Notes: generated by a model not told the origin, from the sequence alone. A stretch of DNA of 64,000 nucleotides from Phycisphaerales bacterium (GCA_947459215.1 CANHCQ010000008.1:1-64000); one strand, 5' to 3'; shown: positions 1-8,344, counted from the first letter of the stretch. A program made the numbers and translations.

Positions 1-399
1 ATCCTGTTCGTGCCCGCCGCCGGCAACAGCGACAACGACAACGTCTTCAGCGAGATGATGCCCACCGGCATCGACCTCCCCAACGTCATCACCATCGGCG
101 CCATCGACTCCTCCGGCAAGCCGACCTCCTTCACCACCTTCGGCAAGGGTGTGACGCTCTACGCCAACGGCTTCGAGGTCGAGAGCTACGTGCCCGGTGG
201 CAAGCGCTTCAAGTACAGCGGCACCTCGATGGCCGCCCCGAACGTGACCAACCTCGTCGGCAAGATGCTGGCGGTGAACCCGTCGCTGACCACCGCACAG
301 GTCATCGAAGCCCTCAAGGCCAACGCCGACCCGATGGCCGGCTACGACGGCCGCTACATCGTGAACCCGAAGAAGACGGTGGGAGCGGTGAAGAAGTGA
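1..399 (+). CDS. Subtilisin-like serine protease (S8), C-terminal part
   Basis: Partial gene cut by the left edge; the reading frame is open from base 1. It holds the end of a subtilase catalytic domain: an AAGNSDND block carrying the oxyanion-hole Asn, then GTSMAAPNV with the catalytic Ser (normally GTSMATPHV). The usual Asp and His blocks must lie upstream of the window. Only about 45 residues follow the Ser block, so nothing is appended after the catalytic domain. It is probably an exported protease, but the signal peptide is not visible. It ends just before a long inverted repeat that encloses a terminator. The family call is firm; substrate and full length are unknown. Confidence 0.9.
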   Translation: MLFVPAAGNSDNDNVFSEMMPTGIDLPNVITIGAIDSSGKPTSFTTFGKGVTLYANGFEVESYVPGGKRFKYSGTSMAAPNVTNLVGKMLAVNPSLTTAQVIEALKANADPMAGYDGRYIVNPKKTVGAVKK

Positions 400-404
400 T
401 GAGA

Positions 405-546
405 GAGAGACGGAGAGACTGAGAGACGAAGAGACGCAGTGAAGGAAGAGTCGTCGTCTCATCGCGTCCATGAAAAAGCCCGGGCCATGTGCCCGGGCTT
501 TTGACTTTTCACTCCGTCTCTTCGTCTCTCAGTCTCTCCGTCTCTT
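405..546. repeat. Purine-rich inverted repeat enclosing a terminator
   Basis: The 32-nt arm at 405-436 (GAGAGACGGAGAGACTGAGA...) recurs almost exactly as its reverse complement at 515-546. The arms face each other around the terminator at 473-503, so the transcript from either side could form a long nested hairpin. A related single arm lies at 3922-3958. Confidence 0.85.
473..503. terminator. Rho-independent terminator, bidirectional
   Basis: A 12-bp perfect stem (AAAAGCCCGGGC / GCCCGGGCTTTT) with a CATGT loop, flanked by A-run and T-run. It lies between the convergent protease and SYLF lipoprotein genes and can serve both. Confidence 0.88.
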
Positions 547-551
547 CTTCT

Positions 552-1121
552 TCAGTTCATCCCCTTCTCAGGCCAGAACTTCGTGCCCGCGAGGTTCGCG
601 GTGAGCGCGAAACCCGTGTCGGTGAGCTGATAGACGGTGATATCACGCGTCATCTTGCCGGCCTCTTCGTTCATGCCGCCGGACTTTTCGCCCTTGGCAC
701 CGGCCGAGGCGCTGGAGCCCCACTCGAAGGTTTCGCTGGTGAACTTGTCGAGCGTGGCCTTGTCCTTAAAGACCAGGACGAGCTTGGTCTCGGTGGCGGA
801 GACGCCCAGGTTCAGGCCGCCGCTGGCCATGCGCATGTACGTGCGCTTGCCGCTCTTGTCCTCGACCACGCCGTAGCCATTGGACCCGCCGACGACGGCG
901 CCCATGGCGATGGTGCTGAAGACGCCGTAGCCAGCGCCGGCGTCGATCGCCGCACGGGCCTCGGGCTTCTCCTTGTACAAGCGCGTCAGCGTCGTGTCGC
1001 GCATCGACAGCGTGCTGTTCTGCTTGTCCAGACTGGTGCTGCCCTCGGGCGTCGCGCACGCGGCGAGCGTGGCGGCGATTCCGACGGCGGCGATCAACTG
1101 CATGGTGCTACGAAACTTCAT
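552..1121 (-). CDS. SYLF/YSC84-domain lipoprotein
   Basis: A 189-residue exported lipoprotein. The start is set by a strong AAGGAGG five bases before the ATG. Residues 1-22 form a signal peptide ending in a lipobox (LAAC), so the mature protein should be lipid-anchored in the cell envelope. The rest fits the SYLF (YSC84) domain: an AGYGVFS block, the glycine-rich AVVGGSNGYGVV, a LNLGVSATETKLVLVF-type strand and the WGSSASAGAKGE stretch. In eukaryotes the domain binds phosphoinositides and actin; bacterial members are envelope proteins of unclear role. Single gene, convergent with the protease. Confidence 0.85.
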   Translation of the reverse strand: MKFRSTMQLIAAVGIAATLAACATPEGSTSLDKQNSTLSMRDTTLTRLYKEKPEARAAIDAGAGYGVFSTIAMGAVVGGSNGYGVVEDKSGKRTYMRMASGGLNLGVSATETKLVLVFKDKATLDKFTSETFEWGSSASAGAKGEKSGGMNEEAGKMTRDITVYQLTDTGFALTANLAGTKFWPEKGMN

Positions 1122-1360
1122 CGATGCCTCCTTAGTGGTCTCACGCGGCGGATTCCCGCACATCCCCACACCCCCGGTTCCCGGCACGCCGCGCAGTGCC
1201 GGGTTTCCCGCCTTCCCTCTCCCCTCTCTCACTCTACCCGAGGAAGCGTGCCCCGCGGGCGCCGCCTGCAACCCGCTCGAATCGCTGTAAGTCGAGCCAC
1301 GCTCGCGTCTTGCTGCCCACATACGAGCGGACTACGAACACAATCGTGCGCCCCACGCCC

Positions 1361-1822
1361 TCATTGCACCGCGCTGAGAGGTGGGCCCTCGAAGCGAACG
1401 GCGAACTTTGCGAACGCCGCCGCGAGGTGCTCCGGCGTCGGTTCGTGCAGCGCCGCCGTCTCGCGGAACGGCGATTCCAACCCCGGCGGCGTCGTGACTA
1501 TCAGAAGCCGCCCGGTGATCGTGCCGCTGTTGGTAAACGTGTGCTGCGAGCCCTTGGGCGCCGCGACGAATGCACCGGTGGGCGCGACGACGCGCGTGCC
1601 GTTGATCATGAATGTGAACTCGCCTTCGAGCACGAAGAAGTACTCGTCGTCGATGCCGTGACGATGCGGGGGCGGGCCGTGACCCGGTTGGCAGGTCTCC
1701 TCGAAGATGAACAGCCGTCCACCGGTCGCCGCCCCGTCGGCCAGCACCCGAACGGTGTCGGTGACCACCCGGATCATCTCTCCTTCACCGGGCTGCAACA
1801 CCCGAGCCTTCGCCTCTGACAT
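1361..1822 (-). CDS. Cupin-domain protein
   Basis: A 153-residue single-domain cupin, probably cytoplasmic because no signal peptide is seen. The first cupin motif is clear: GPPPHRHGIDDEYFFVLEGE, giving two His and one Glu metal ligands. The second motif (PKGSQHTFTN) supplies the fourth ligand His. The start at 1822 follows AAGGAG at seven bases; an in-frame ATG at 1852 lacks a site. Metal-dependent enzymes such as quercetin dioxygenase-like proteins share this layout, but nothing fixes the substrate. It is divergent from the amylase gene. Confidence 0.82.
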   Translation of the reverse strand: MSEAKARVLQPGEGEMIRVVTDTVRVLADGAATGGRLFIFEETCQPGHGPPPHRHGIDDEYFFVLEGEFTFMINGTRVVAPTGAFVAAPKGSQHTFTNSGTITGRLLIVTTPPGLESPFRETAALHEPTPEHLAAAFAKFAVRFEGPPLSAVQ

Positions 1823-1917
1823 GCCGTGACTCCTTGATGGATCCTTGATCAATCCTTGGATCCGCTCAGGGCGTGCGTCTGGCCGAATCTGCTACGCTGA
1901 TTGTCCCGGAGGTTCTC

Positions 1918-3609
1918 ATGTCTATCCGCGTTCTCGCATTGCTCGCCGGCACTGTTCTCACCGCGTCGTCGGTTCTGGGTCAGGCCACCACCAATCCCGC
2001 GACCGCCGCCAAGCCGCAGACCACCCTCAAGGACCGCAGCAGCGACCGCCTCGACAACTGGTGGAACGAAACCGTCTTCTATCAGGTCTTCGTCCGCTCC
2101 TTCAAGGACTCCGCGACCGGCCCACTCGCCAACGACGGCATCGGCGACTTCCAGGGCCTCATCGACTCTCTCGACTACCTCAACGACGGCAAGCCCGAAA
2201 CCACCACCGACCTGGGCATCACCGGCCTGTGGCTCATGCCCGTCTTCGAAGGCCCCTCCTACCACGGCTACGAAACCAGCGACTACTACAAGATTGAGTC
2301 CGAGCACGGCACCAACGACGACTTCAAACGCTTCATGGCCGAGTGCGACAAGCGCGGCATCAAGGTCATCCTCGACCTCGTCCTCAACCACACCTCCAAG
2401 AGCCACCCCTGGTTCAAGGACGCCTGGGACCCCAAGAACCCCAAGCACGACTGGTTCATCTGGTCCGACACCAAGCCCGACTGGAAAGGCCCGTGGGGCC
2501 AGCAGGTCTGGTTCGCGCCCGACGGCAGAAACACCGGCCCCTACTTCTACGGCATCTTCAGTTCCTACATGCCCGACCTCGACTACCGCAACCCCGACGT
2601 GACCAAGGAGATGAACAAGGTCACCGAGTACTGGATCAAGGACTACGGCGTCGCCGGCTACCGGCTCGACGCCATCCGCCATCTCATCGAAGACGGCCAA
2701 CTCCAGGAAAACACCAAGGCCACCCACCAGTGGCTCAAGGACTGGCACAAGTTCTACAAGAAGGTCAAGCCCGACGCCTTCACCATCGGCGAGGTCTGGT
2801 CCAGCACCGACGTCATCGCCTCCTACGTCCCCGACCAGATGGACACCTGTTTCGAGTTCGATGTCTCCTACGCCACCATCGACGCCGTCAACGACGCCGA
2901 CAAGAAGCGCATCGGCGAGGCGCTGAACAAGGCGTGGAAGGCCTATCCCCGCAACCAGTTCGGCTCGTTCCTCTCCAACCACGATCAGACCCGCGTGATG
3001 ACCCGCTTCGGCAACGACTTCTCGAAGATGAAGCTCGCCGCGTCGATGCTGCTCACCCAGCCGGGCATCCCCTTCCTCTACTACGGCGAAGAAATCGGCC
3101 ATCTCGGCGACAAGCCCGACGAGAACCTCCGTACGCCCATGCAGTGGAACAGCGAGCCAACCGTCGGCTTCACCAACGGCAAGCCGTGGCGCGAGGCGCA
3201 GCCGGATTACCCGAGCAAGAACGTGGCGGCCCAGAGCGCCGACAAGGACTCGCTGCTCAACCTCTACAAGAAGCTTGTGCGCCTGCGCACGTCCAACCCC
3301 GCCCTCACCAAGGGCGACTTCACGCTCGCCGAGACCAGCGCCGACGGCGTCTACGCCTTCGCCCGCAGCGAGGGCTCGCAGTCGATGCTGGTGATCGCGA
3401 ACCTCAGCGACAAGCCCGTCACCGACTGCCGCGTGAGTCTCGGCAGCGGCCCGTTCAAGAAGGCCGTCGCCCCGAAGGAACTGCTCCACGGCACGACCGC
3501 GACCACCGAAACCCCCAAACTCAACGGCCGCGGCGGTTTCGCGGACTACGCGCCGATCCAGACGCTGGAGCCGCGGACGCTGTACGTGCTCGATCTTTCC
3601 GCGAAGTGA
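1918..3609 (+). CDS. Secreted alpha-amylase family glycoside hydrolase (GH13)
   Basis: A 563-residue enzyme with an N-terminal signal peptide (about residues 1-21), so it should act outside the cytoplasm on alpha-glucans or malto-oligosaccharides. All four GH13 regions are present: region I DLVLNH (153-158), region II GYRLDAIRH with nucleophile Asp251, region III GEVW with acid/base Glu292, and region IV SNHDQ with transition-state Asp356. The block FLYYGEEIGH...RTPMQW resembles alpha-glucosidase and trehalose-synthase type GH13 members. The last ~110 residues form the usual beta-sandwich C domain. The start follows GGAGG. The exact subfamily cannot be decided by eye. Confidence 0.93.
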   Translation: MSIRVLALLAGTVLTASSVLGQATTNPATAAKPQTTLKDRSSDRLDNWWNETVFYQVFVRSFKDSATGPLANDGIGDFQGLIDSLDYLNDGKPETTTDLGITGLWLMPVFEGPSYHGYETSDYYKIESEHGTNDDFKRFMAECDKRGIKVILDLVLNHTSKSHPWFKDAWDPKNPKHDWFIWSDTKPDWKGPWGQQVWFAPDGRNTGPYFYGIFSSYMPDLDYRNPDVTKEMNKVTEYWIKDYGVAGYRLDAIRHLIEDGQLQENTKATHQWLKDWHKFYKKVKPDAFTIGEVWSSTDVIASYVPDQMDTCFEFDVSYATIDAVNDADKKRIGEALNKAWKAYPRNQFGSFLSNHDQTRVMTRFGNDFSKMKLAASMLLTQPGIPFLYYGEEIGHLGDKPDENLRTPMQWNSEPTVGFTNGKPWREAQPDYPSKNVAAQSADKDSLLNLYKKLVRLRTSNPALTKGDFTLAETSADGVYAFARSEGSQSMLVIANLSDKPVTDCRVSLGSGPFKKAVAPKELLHGTTATTETPKLNGRGGFADYAPIQTLEPRTLYVLDLSAK

Positions 3610-3652
3610 CGGGCGCGGCGCCTTCCTGAGAGCCTTCCTGGTTCATGGGAGC

Positions 3653-3669
3653 GGGGCCTTCCAGGCCCC
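3653..3669. repeat. GGGGCCTTCCAGGCCCC hairpin, copy 1
   Basis: A 7-bp GC stem with a 3-nt loop just after the amylase stop. The identical 17-mer follows the next gene at 5628-5644. Confidence 0.8.
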
Positions 3670-3698
3670 GGTGCCTCCGTCCCCAACCATCCCAAGCA

Positions 3699-3798
3699 CC
3701 AGTGGGACCGGCCTCCGGCCGGTCTTCCTACGCACCGATCCCGCGGCCCATGGGCGACGAACTCGCGCCCCCCGACCGGCCGGAGGCCGGTCCCACTG
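3699..3798. repeat. Facing pair of CCAGTGGGACCGGC palindromes
   Basis: A copy at 3699-3724 and its reverse complement at 3774-3798 are separated by about 50 nt. Each is itself a hairpin (GACCGGCC-TCC-GGCCGGTC type). The same family appears at 7087-7204, 34173-34198 and 60882-60984. Confidence 0.88.
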
Positions 3799-3921
3799 AG
3801 AAACCCGCGCGCCGCCGCTTTCCCAGCATCGCCCCCCGCACTTCCCGCGAATCCGAAGACTTACCATCCCTCCAGAGTTACAATCAGACCCGCGAGTCTT
3901 CAATTCCCGCGACCTCCCCCA

Positions 3922-3958
3922 CTTCGTCTCTTTTCTCTCCGTCTCTTCGTCTCTTCCC
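3922..3958. repeat. Single arm of the GTCTCTTCGTCTCT repeat
   Basis: A pyrimidine-rich stretch closely matching the arm at 515-546, here without a facing partner. It ends ten bases before the desaturase start codon, where a ribosome-binding site would normally lie. Confidence 0.7.
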
Positions 3959-3967
3959 CTCCTCACC

Positions 3968-5617
3968 ATGTCCACCACCAATCGTCACGTCATCGTCATC
4001 GGCGGCGGCCTCGCGGGCCTCGCCGCGGCCGCGGAACTCTCCACCGCGGGCATCAAGGTCACTCTCATCGAGGCCAACAACCACCTCGGCGGCAAGATGA
4101 ACCTGCTCCAAGAGAAGGGCTTCTCCTTCGACATGGGGCCGACGATCATCACCATCCCCGGCATCATCAGCGGCATCATCCGCCGCTCCGGCCGCAAGGT
4201 CGGCGACATGATCAAGTTCGTCGACCTCGACCCCCAGTGGCGCTGCCACTTCGAAGACGGCACCGTCATCAACCTCCGCAAAGACCCCGAGGTCTTCGCC
4301 AAGGAACTCGACGCCCAGTTCCCCAGCACCAAGCCCGGTGACGGCTACAAGAAGTTCATCGAGTACAGCCGCAAGCTGTACCGCCTCTCCGAAAAGGTCT
4401 TCTTCTACAAGGACCTCGGCGCCGCGACCGACCTCATGTTCAGCCCGCCCAAGGCCACCGGCATCGGCGGCGACCTGATGGCCATGGTCGGCACCATGCA
4501 CTCCACGGTCGGCAAGCAGATCACCAAGCACGTCCCCGAGCCGCACCTCTGCCAGGTGATGGAGCACTTCCTCCAGTACGTCGGCAGCAGCCCGTTCATG
4601 GCGCCGTCGATCCTCAGCCTGATCGCCGCCGCTCAGATCGACCACGGCTGCTGGTACACCATGGCGCCCGACGGCCAGTCCGGCGGCACCCGCTGCATGG
4701 CCCGCGCCCTCGAGAAGATCGGCCGCGAGCAGGGTGTCACCTACATCACCGGCCGCCGCGTGACCCGCATCGTCGAACGCGACAACCGCGTGATCGGTGT
4801 GGAGATCGACGCAGGGACCGGTGGGAGTGGGGGCGAGCGCCCCGAGTTCCTCGCCGCCGACGCCGTCGTCTCCAACTGTGACGTCCAGCGCACCAACCGC
4901 GACCTGCTCGACTCCCCCAAGGCCCGGGCCGAACAGCAGGCCATCGCCAAGAAGTACACCCCCGCCTGCAGCGGCGTCGTCCTCTACCTCGGTCTCGACA
5001 AGCAGTACGACCACGTCGCCCACCACAACTTCTTCTTCAGCAAGAACAGCCACGACGAGTTCCACGACATCTACAGCAAGGGCATCCCCGCCCGCGACCC
5101 CACCATGTACATCTGCGCCCCGTCGCGCAGCGACCCGACCCAGGCACCCCCCGGATGCGAGGCCCTCTACATCCTCGTCCACACGCCCTACATCCGCGGC
5201 AACCAGAAGTGGGACGGCCCCGGCGGCCTGATGGAGCAGTACAAGCCCGTCATCCTCGACAAGATGCGCCGCATGGGCTTCGCCGACATCGACAAGCACA
5301 TCGTCGTCGACCGCACCCTCAGCCCCGCCGGCATCGAGAAGATGTACAACGCCGAGGGCGGCGCGATCTACGGCCTGGCCTCCCACGGCCTCATGCACGG
5401 CGGTTTCAAGCCCAAGAACCGCAGCCGCGTCTATTCGAACCTGTACCTCGCCGGCGGTAGCGCCAACCCCGGTCCCGGCACGCCCATGGTGATCATGAGC
5501 GGCGTCACGGCAGCCACGTGCCTGCTCGAAGACTGGGACGTCCCGCTCCCCACCGAGAGCGGCCGCAGCGTACACGACCGCATCATCGAGCCCAAAACGG
5601 CGCCGGTGCTGGTCTAA
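3968..5617 (+). CDS. CrtI/CrtN-type carotenoid desaturase (FAD-dependent)
   Basis: A 549-residue flavoprotein. The N-terminus has a textbook dinucleotide-binding fold: VIVIGGGLAGLAAAAEL at residues 8-24, the acidic IEANNHLGGKMN turn, then a substrate-side block FDMGPTIITIPG. Near the C-terminus LYLAGGSANPGPGTPMV matches the second FAD signature of the phytoene/diapophytoene desaturase family. These enzymes introduce double bonds into C40 or C30 polyenes at the membrane. No synthase or cyclase gene is beside it, but an acyltransferase-glycosyltransferase pair lies 3.6 kb downstream. No clear Shine-Dalgarno is seen. It could instead be another member of the family, such as an isomerase or oxidase. 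Confidence 0.85.
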   Translation: MSTTNRHVIVIGGGLAGLAAAAELSTAGIKVTLIEANNHLGGKMNLLQEKGFSFDMGPTIITIPGIISGIIRRSGRKVGDMIKFVDLDPQWRCHFEDGTVINLRKDPEVFAKELDAQFPSTKPGDGYKKFIEYSRKLYRLSEKVFFYKDLGAATDLMFSPPKATGIGGDLMAMVGTMHSTVGKQITKHVPEPHLCQVMEHFLQYVGSSPFMAPSILSLIAAAQIDHGCWYTMAPDGQSGGTRCMARALEKIGREQGVTYITGRRVTRIVERDNRVIGVEIDAGTGGSGGERPEFLAADAVVSNCDVQRTNRDLLDSPKARAEQQAIAKKYTPACSGVVLYLGLDKQYDHVAHHNFFFSKNSHDEFHDIYSKGIPARDPTMYICAPSRSDPTQAPPGCEALYILVHTPYIRGNQKWDGPGGLMEQYKPVILDKMRRMGFADIDKHIVVDRTLSPAGIEKMYNAEGGAIYGLASHGLMHGGFKPKNRSRVYSNLYLAGGSANPGPGTPMVIMSGVTAATCLLEDWDVPLPTESGRSVHDRIIEPKTAPVLV

Positions 5618-5627
5618 GACCGGGGGC

Positions 5628-5644
5628 GGGGCCTTCCAGGCCCC
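5628..5644. repeat. GGGGCCTTCCAGGCCCC hairpin, copy 2
   Basis: Identical to 3653-3669 and, like it, a few bases after a rightward stop codon. Confidence 0.8.
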
Positions 5645-5659
5645 GAGCAAAGACTCAGT

Positions 5660-5686
5660 AGGACCGGCTTCCAGCCGGTCCTTTTC
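5660..5686 (+). terminator. Terminator after the desaturase gene
   Basis: A 9-bp stem GGACCGGCT / AGCCGGTCC with a TCC loop followed by TTTT. The stem is a truncated member of the GTGGGACCGG palindrome family, which suggests the repeats can act as terminators. Confidence 0.8.
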
Positions 5687-5701
5687 GTTGGGCAACCGAA
5701 T

Positions 5702-5731
5702 CAGAGCCGCAGGCTGAAGCTCGCGGCTCGG
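5702..5731. repeat. GAGCCGCGGGCTTCAGCCCGCGGCTC-type hairpin, diverged copy
   Basis: AGAGCCGCAGGCTGAAGCTCGCGGCTC is an imperfect palindrome related to the copies at 13021, 13310 and 58024. It lies next to the lectin gene stop codon. Confidence 0.7.
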
Positions 5732-5738
5732 AGCGCGA

Positions 5739-6935
5739 TCACGGACAGATCAACTGGTCGTAATACGGCAGGAACAACAAGAAGTCCGCATCATCCACTA
5801 CCCGATCGCCGTTCCAGTCGCACCGCTTGTCGGCGTCGGGAACAAGCAGCGCGTCGTACGACGGCAGGAAGAGCAGGAAGTCCGCGTCGTCCACGAATCC
5901 GTCATCGTTCAGATCACCCGGGCACCGGATGCCCACATCGATCGACCCGACGCCGTAGCCCCCACACGCGTTGCCCGACGCGAACTGATACGACCCGGCA
6001 TCAGCGGGGATGAACGGGTCGATGATCATGACCTCAGAGCGTGAACCCAGGATGCGGGTGTCGTCGTTGAGATCGATGTCTTGCTTCCGCCACACGTACG
6101 TCAGCGGCCCGGTGCCGTTGACCACCGAACGGAAGGTGACACGATCGCCGGTCTGAGGCGTGAAGCCGGGGCCGTTGAAGCCGTTGGATGTCGGGCCGAC
6201 ACACTCGACGACGTCGGACCAGTCGGTGAACGACCACGATTCAATCACCTGGTCGGCCGTCGCGCCGCCCGCACCGGCGGTGAAGCCGACCCAGGCACAA
6301 TCAGGAAAAAGCGCCGAGCCGCCATCGAGCATCGAAAGATCGAGCGGGCAGAAGAGGATCGGCTCGCCGTCGAGCCAGACATAGAGCACGCCAGGCGTGT
6401 ACTCGATCTTCACATCGTGGAATTCCCCGTCTGTGACGCTGTCGAGCAGGAAGGCGTGGGCGAGCGAGAACGCGTCGGCTTCGGAGTTGCCGCTGGGACC
6501 GTCGTTCTGCACACTGACGTGCATGCCCTGGAACTCGTCGCTGAAGAAGTACGTGTCGAACTCGATGGCGACGCTGCGCGGGATGCCCGCGTATCCGAGG
6601 CCCGAGCCGCCGGAACCAACCGTGTCGTTGGCGTCGTCCTGGATGACGAACGCGAAGCCGTCGGCTGTGCCGTTCTGGATGGCGAAGCGGAAGGACGTGC
6701 GGAACCCTCCATCGAACGTGGCCTTGCTCACGGCGTACCACGCCGCCCCCTCGCCGCCCAAGCCGGTTTGGGTGAGATGCAACCGATCGTCCACCACCAA
6801 CGCCTGACTGACCAGGTTCAGGTCCGTCACGCTGCTGAAGTTGGCAAAGTCGAAGGCTTGCCCGCACTGAGCTCGCGCTGCGCCTGCGGCCAACGCGACG
6901 CCCGCCAGAACCGACAGCAACACACCCGTTCGCAT
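5739..6935 (-). CDS. Exported legume-lectin-like protein with GC-type dockerin repeats
   Basis: A 398-residue secreted protein. The start follows GGGAGG, and residues 1-23 are a signal peptide ending in ARA-QC. The first ~240 residues fit the L-type (legume) lectin sandwich: FDFANFSSV opening, DGFAFVIQDD, an IEFDTYFF strand, and a VWLDGEPILF strand near the end. A short Ig-like stretch follows (about 255-325, GPLTYVWRKQ...AGSYQF). Two dockerin-like calcium loops close it (DLNDDGFVDDADFLLFLPSYD and DWNGDRVVDDADFLLFLPYYD), ending LICP. It probably binds glycans at the cell surface or in a secreted assembly; the dockerin partner is unknown. Confidence 0.85.
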   Translation of the reverse strand: MRTGVLLSVLAGVALAAGAARAQCGQAFDFANFSSVTDLNLVSQALVVDDRLHLTQTGLGGEGAAWYAVSKATFDGGFRTSFRFAIQNGTADGFAFVIQDDANDTVGSGGSGLGYAGIPRSVAIEFDTYFFSDEFQGMHVSVQNDGPSGNSEADAFSLAHAFLLDSVTDGEFHDVKIEYTPGVLYVWLDGEPILFCPLDLSMLDGGSALFPDCAWVGFTAGAGGATADQVIESWSFTDWSDVVECVGPTSNGFNGPGFTPQTGDRVTFRSVVNGTGPLTYVWRKQDIDLNDDTRILGSRSEVMIIDPFIPADAGSYQFASGNACGGYGVGSIDVGIRCPGDLNDDGFVDDADFLLFLPSYDALLVPDADKRCDWNGDRVVDDADFLLFLPYYDQLICP

Positions 6936-7086
6936 AGGCCCCTCCCGCGGCAACGCCGCGTTGAACGGACATCGTACCTGCAATGGCAACATCCACCAAG
7001 CACCATGTCTCGGGATCGGTACGCACCAGAAGTGCCCCAACCCACCAAACCCCCGAAAGCACCAGTGGCACCGGCTTCATTCATCA

Positions 7087-7204
7087 CCAGTGGGACCGGC
7101 TTCCAGCCGGTCGACGGGCGTCTCGAGATGGAACCCCATCGCGCACGGGCGAAAACACCCAGGCTCGCTGGTGCTTGAGACCGGCCGGAGGCCGGTCCCA
7201 CTGG
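7087..7204. repeat. Facing pair of CCAGTGGGACCGGC palindromes
   Basis: A copy at 7087-7112 and the inverted copy at 7179-7204, 66 nt apart. The arrangement is the same as at 3699-3798 and 60882-60984. Confidence 0.88.
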
Positions 7205-7210
7205 GCACTC

Positions 7211-7247
7211 TCGAAAAACAACGGACCCGGCCTTCGCCGGGTCCGTT
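7211..7247 (-). terminator. Terminator for the leftward exported-protein gene
   Basis: A 12-bp perfect stem (AACGGACCCGGC / GCCGGGTCCGTT) with a 4-nt loop. Read leftward it is followed by GTTTTTCG, so it ends the gene at 7296-8267. Confidence 0.88.
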
Positions 7248-7295
7248 GCTTGGTCCATCGAAAACGCAAATGGGAGGTGTGCACAAGACCGACGA

Positions 7296-8267
7296 TCACC
7301 ACGGGCAGACAAGATCGTTGTACTGACCCGCGAAGATCACGAAGTCCGCGTCATCGACGACGCCGTCGTCGTTGAGGTCGGCGTCGCAGAACGCCGGCAG
7401 GGCCGGGCAGAGCAGGTCGTTGTACGCACCCGCGAAGCTCACGAAATCGGCGTCATCGACCGCGTTGTCAAGGTTGATGTCGGCCGAGCACGGGTCCACG
7501 GCATACGCCTCGGTGTTCACGCCCTGGCCGACGCGAACCGTGCGGGTCTCGCCGGGGTTAAGCGTCCAAGTCCACTGATAGGCGAACGCGCCGTCGGTGG
7601 AGAAGGGACCGTTGTTGTTCGAGAGGTCGCCCGAGCCACTGGAGAGCAAGCCGCGGAGCGCAGCGCCCGAAGCGGTGTCGTGGCGCGATTGGGAGCCGTC
7701 GCTGGTGATCTTGGCGAACTCGAACGACGACGCTTCCGTGAAGGTGCCGGTGTTGCCGCTGAAGTTCTGGCTGTCGTCGGGCGCCGGATTGGGCACGCCG
7801 CCGGGCAGGTCCATGTCGCAGAGATGGAAGAAGTTGAAGACGCGTGCGGCGGCGTTGCCGGGATGCGAGCCGAGGGTGGCGCGGGTGAAGACGCGCGACT
7901 GACGCGGATTCGGGCCATCCTTGAGAACGATCACGAACTCACCGGTGAGGCGCTCGAAGCCGCTGACGCCGGCGCCGGTGTTGGTCCAGGTGAGGCGCAT
8001 CTTGTTGCCACTGACGAACGTCGTCGGCGAATCGAACTTGGCAAAGAGCGAGTTGGAGTTGTTGTTCTGCTGGCGCCAGTACCAGGTGTACTTGTACTGC
8101 CAGTCGGTGAAGTTGTTGTCCTGGTAGTAGAACGAGTCGCCGTTGGTCACGCTGAACGCGGGCGTGAGCATCTGAAACTTCGCGTTGCCCTGGGTGATCG
8201 TCTGAGCCGACGCCGTGCCTGCCACCATCGCGAGCCCGAGGAGGGCCGCCATCTTCGCTGTCTTCAT
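7296..8267 (-). CDS. Exported protein of unknown function with GC-type dockerin repeats
   Basis: A 323-residue secreted protein. Residues 1-21 (MKTAKMAALLGLAMVAGTASAQ-type) form a signal peptide. The ~210-residue middle, rich in aromatic and Asn residues (FYYQDNNF, WYWRQQNNN), matches no family I recognise. Two dockerin-like loops close it (DINLDNAVDDADFVSFAGAYN and DLNDDGVVDDADFVIFAGQYN), ending LVCPW. A second ATG four codons upstream (8279) is possible; GAGG six bases before 8267 favours the shorter form. It is a single gene with its own terminator and an inverted-symmetry site upstream. Confidence 0.82.
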   Translation of the reverse strand: MKTAKMAALLGLAMVAGTASAQTITQGNAKFQMLTPAFSVTNGDSFYYQDNNFTDWQYKYTWYWRQQNNNSNSLFAKFDSPTTFVSGNKMRLTWTNTGAGVSGFERLTGEFVIVLKDGPNPRQSRVFTRATLGSHPGNAAARVFNFFHLCDMDLPGGVPNPAPDDSQNFSGNTGTFTEASSFEFAKITSDGSQSRHDTASGAALRGLLSSGSGDLSNNNGPFSTDGAFAYQWTWTLNPGETRTVRVGQGVNTEAYAVDPCSADINLDNAVDDADFVSFAGAYNDLLCPALPAFCDADLNDDGVVDDADFVIFAGQYNDLVCPW

Positions 8268-8327
8268 GTGCAACCTCATTGTGAGAGTTCCCCGCGTGCC
8301 GCAGCCGCTCACCCGCCCCGTGCGGGT

Positions 8328-8344
8328 CGGACCGACTCGGTCCG
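8328..8344. promoter_or_regulatory. Perfect 8-bp palindrome upstream of exported-protein gene
   Basis: CGGACCGA-c-TCGGTCCG lies 61 bases before the start at 8267, a position suited to a regulator site or a 5' leader hairpin. No bound factor can be named. Confidence 0.3.

Larger units (their letters stand above)
3610..3967. other. Intergenic, filled with hairpin repeats
   Basis: No gene is supported here. It holds a GGGGCCTTCCAGGCCCC hairpin (3653-3669), a facing pair of GTGGGACCGG palindromes (3699-3798) and one arm of the purine/pyrimidine repeat (3922-3958), which sits directly ahead of the desaturase gene. Confidence 0.8.
6936..7295. other. Intergenic with repeat pair and terminator
   Basis: No gene is supported. 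It contains the upstream region of the lectin gene, a facing pair of GTGGGACCGG palindromes (7087-7204) and the leftward terminator of the next gene (7211-7247). Confidence 0.75.

Noticed and set aside
3884-5695. 603-residue open frame on the minus strand
   Set aside because: Antisense shadow of the desaturase gene, which has both FAD signatures.
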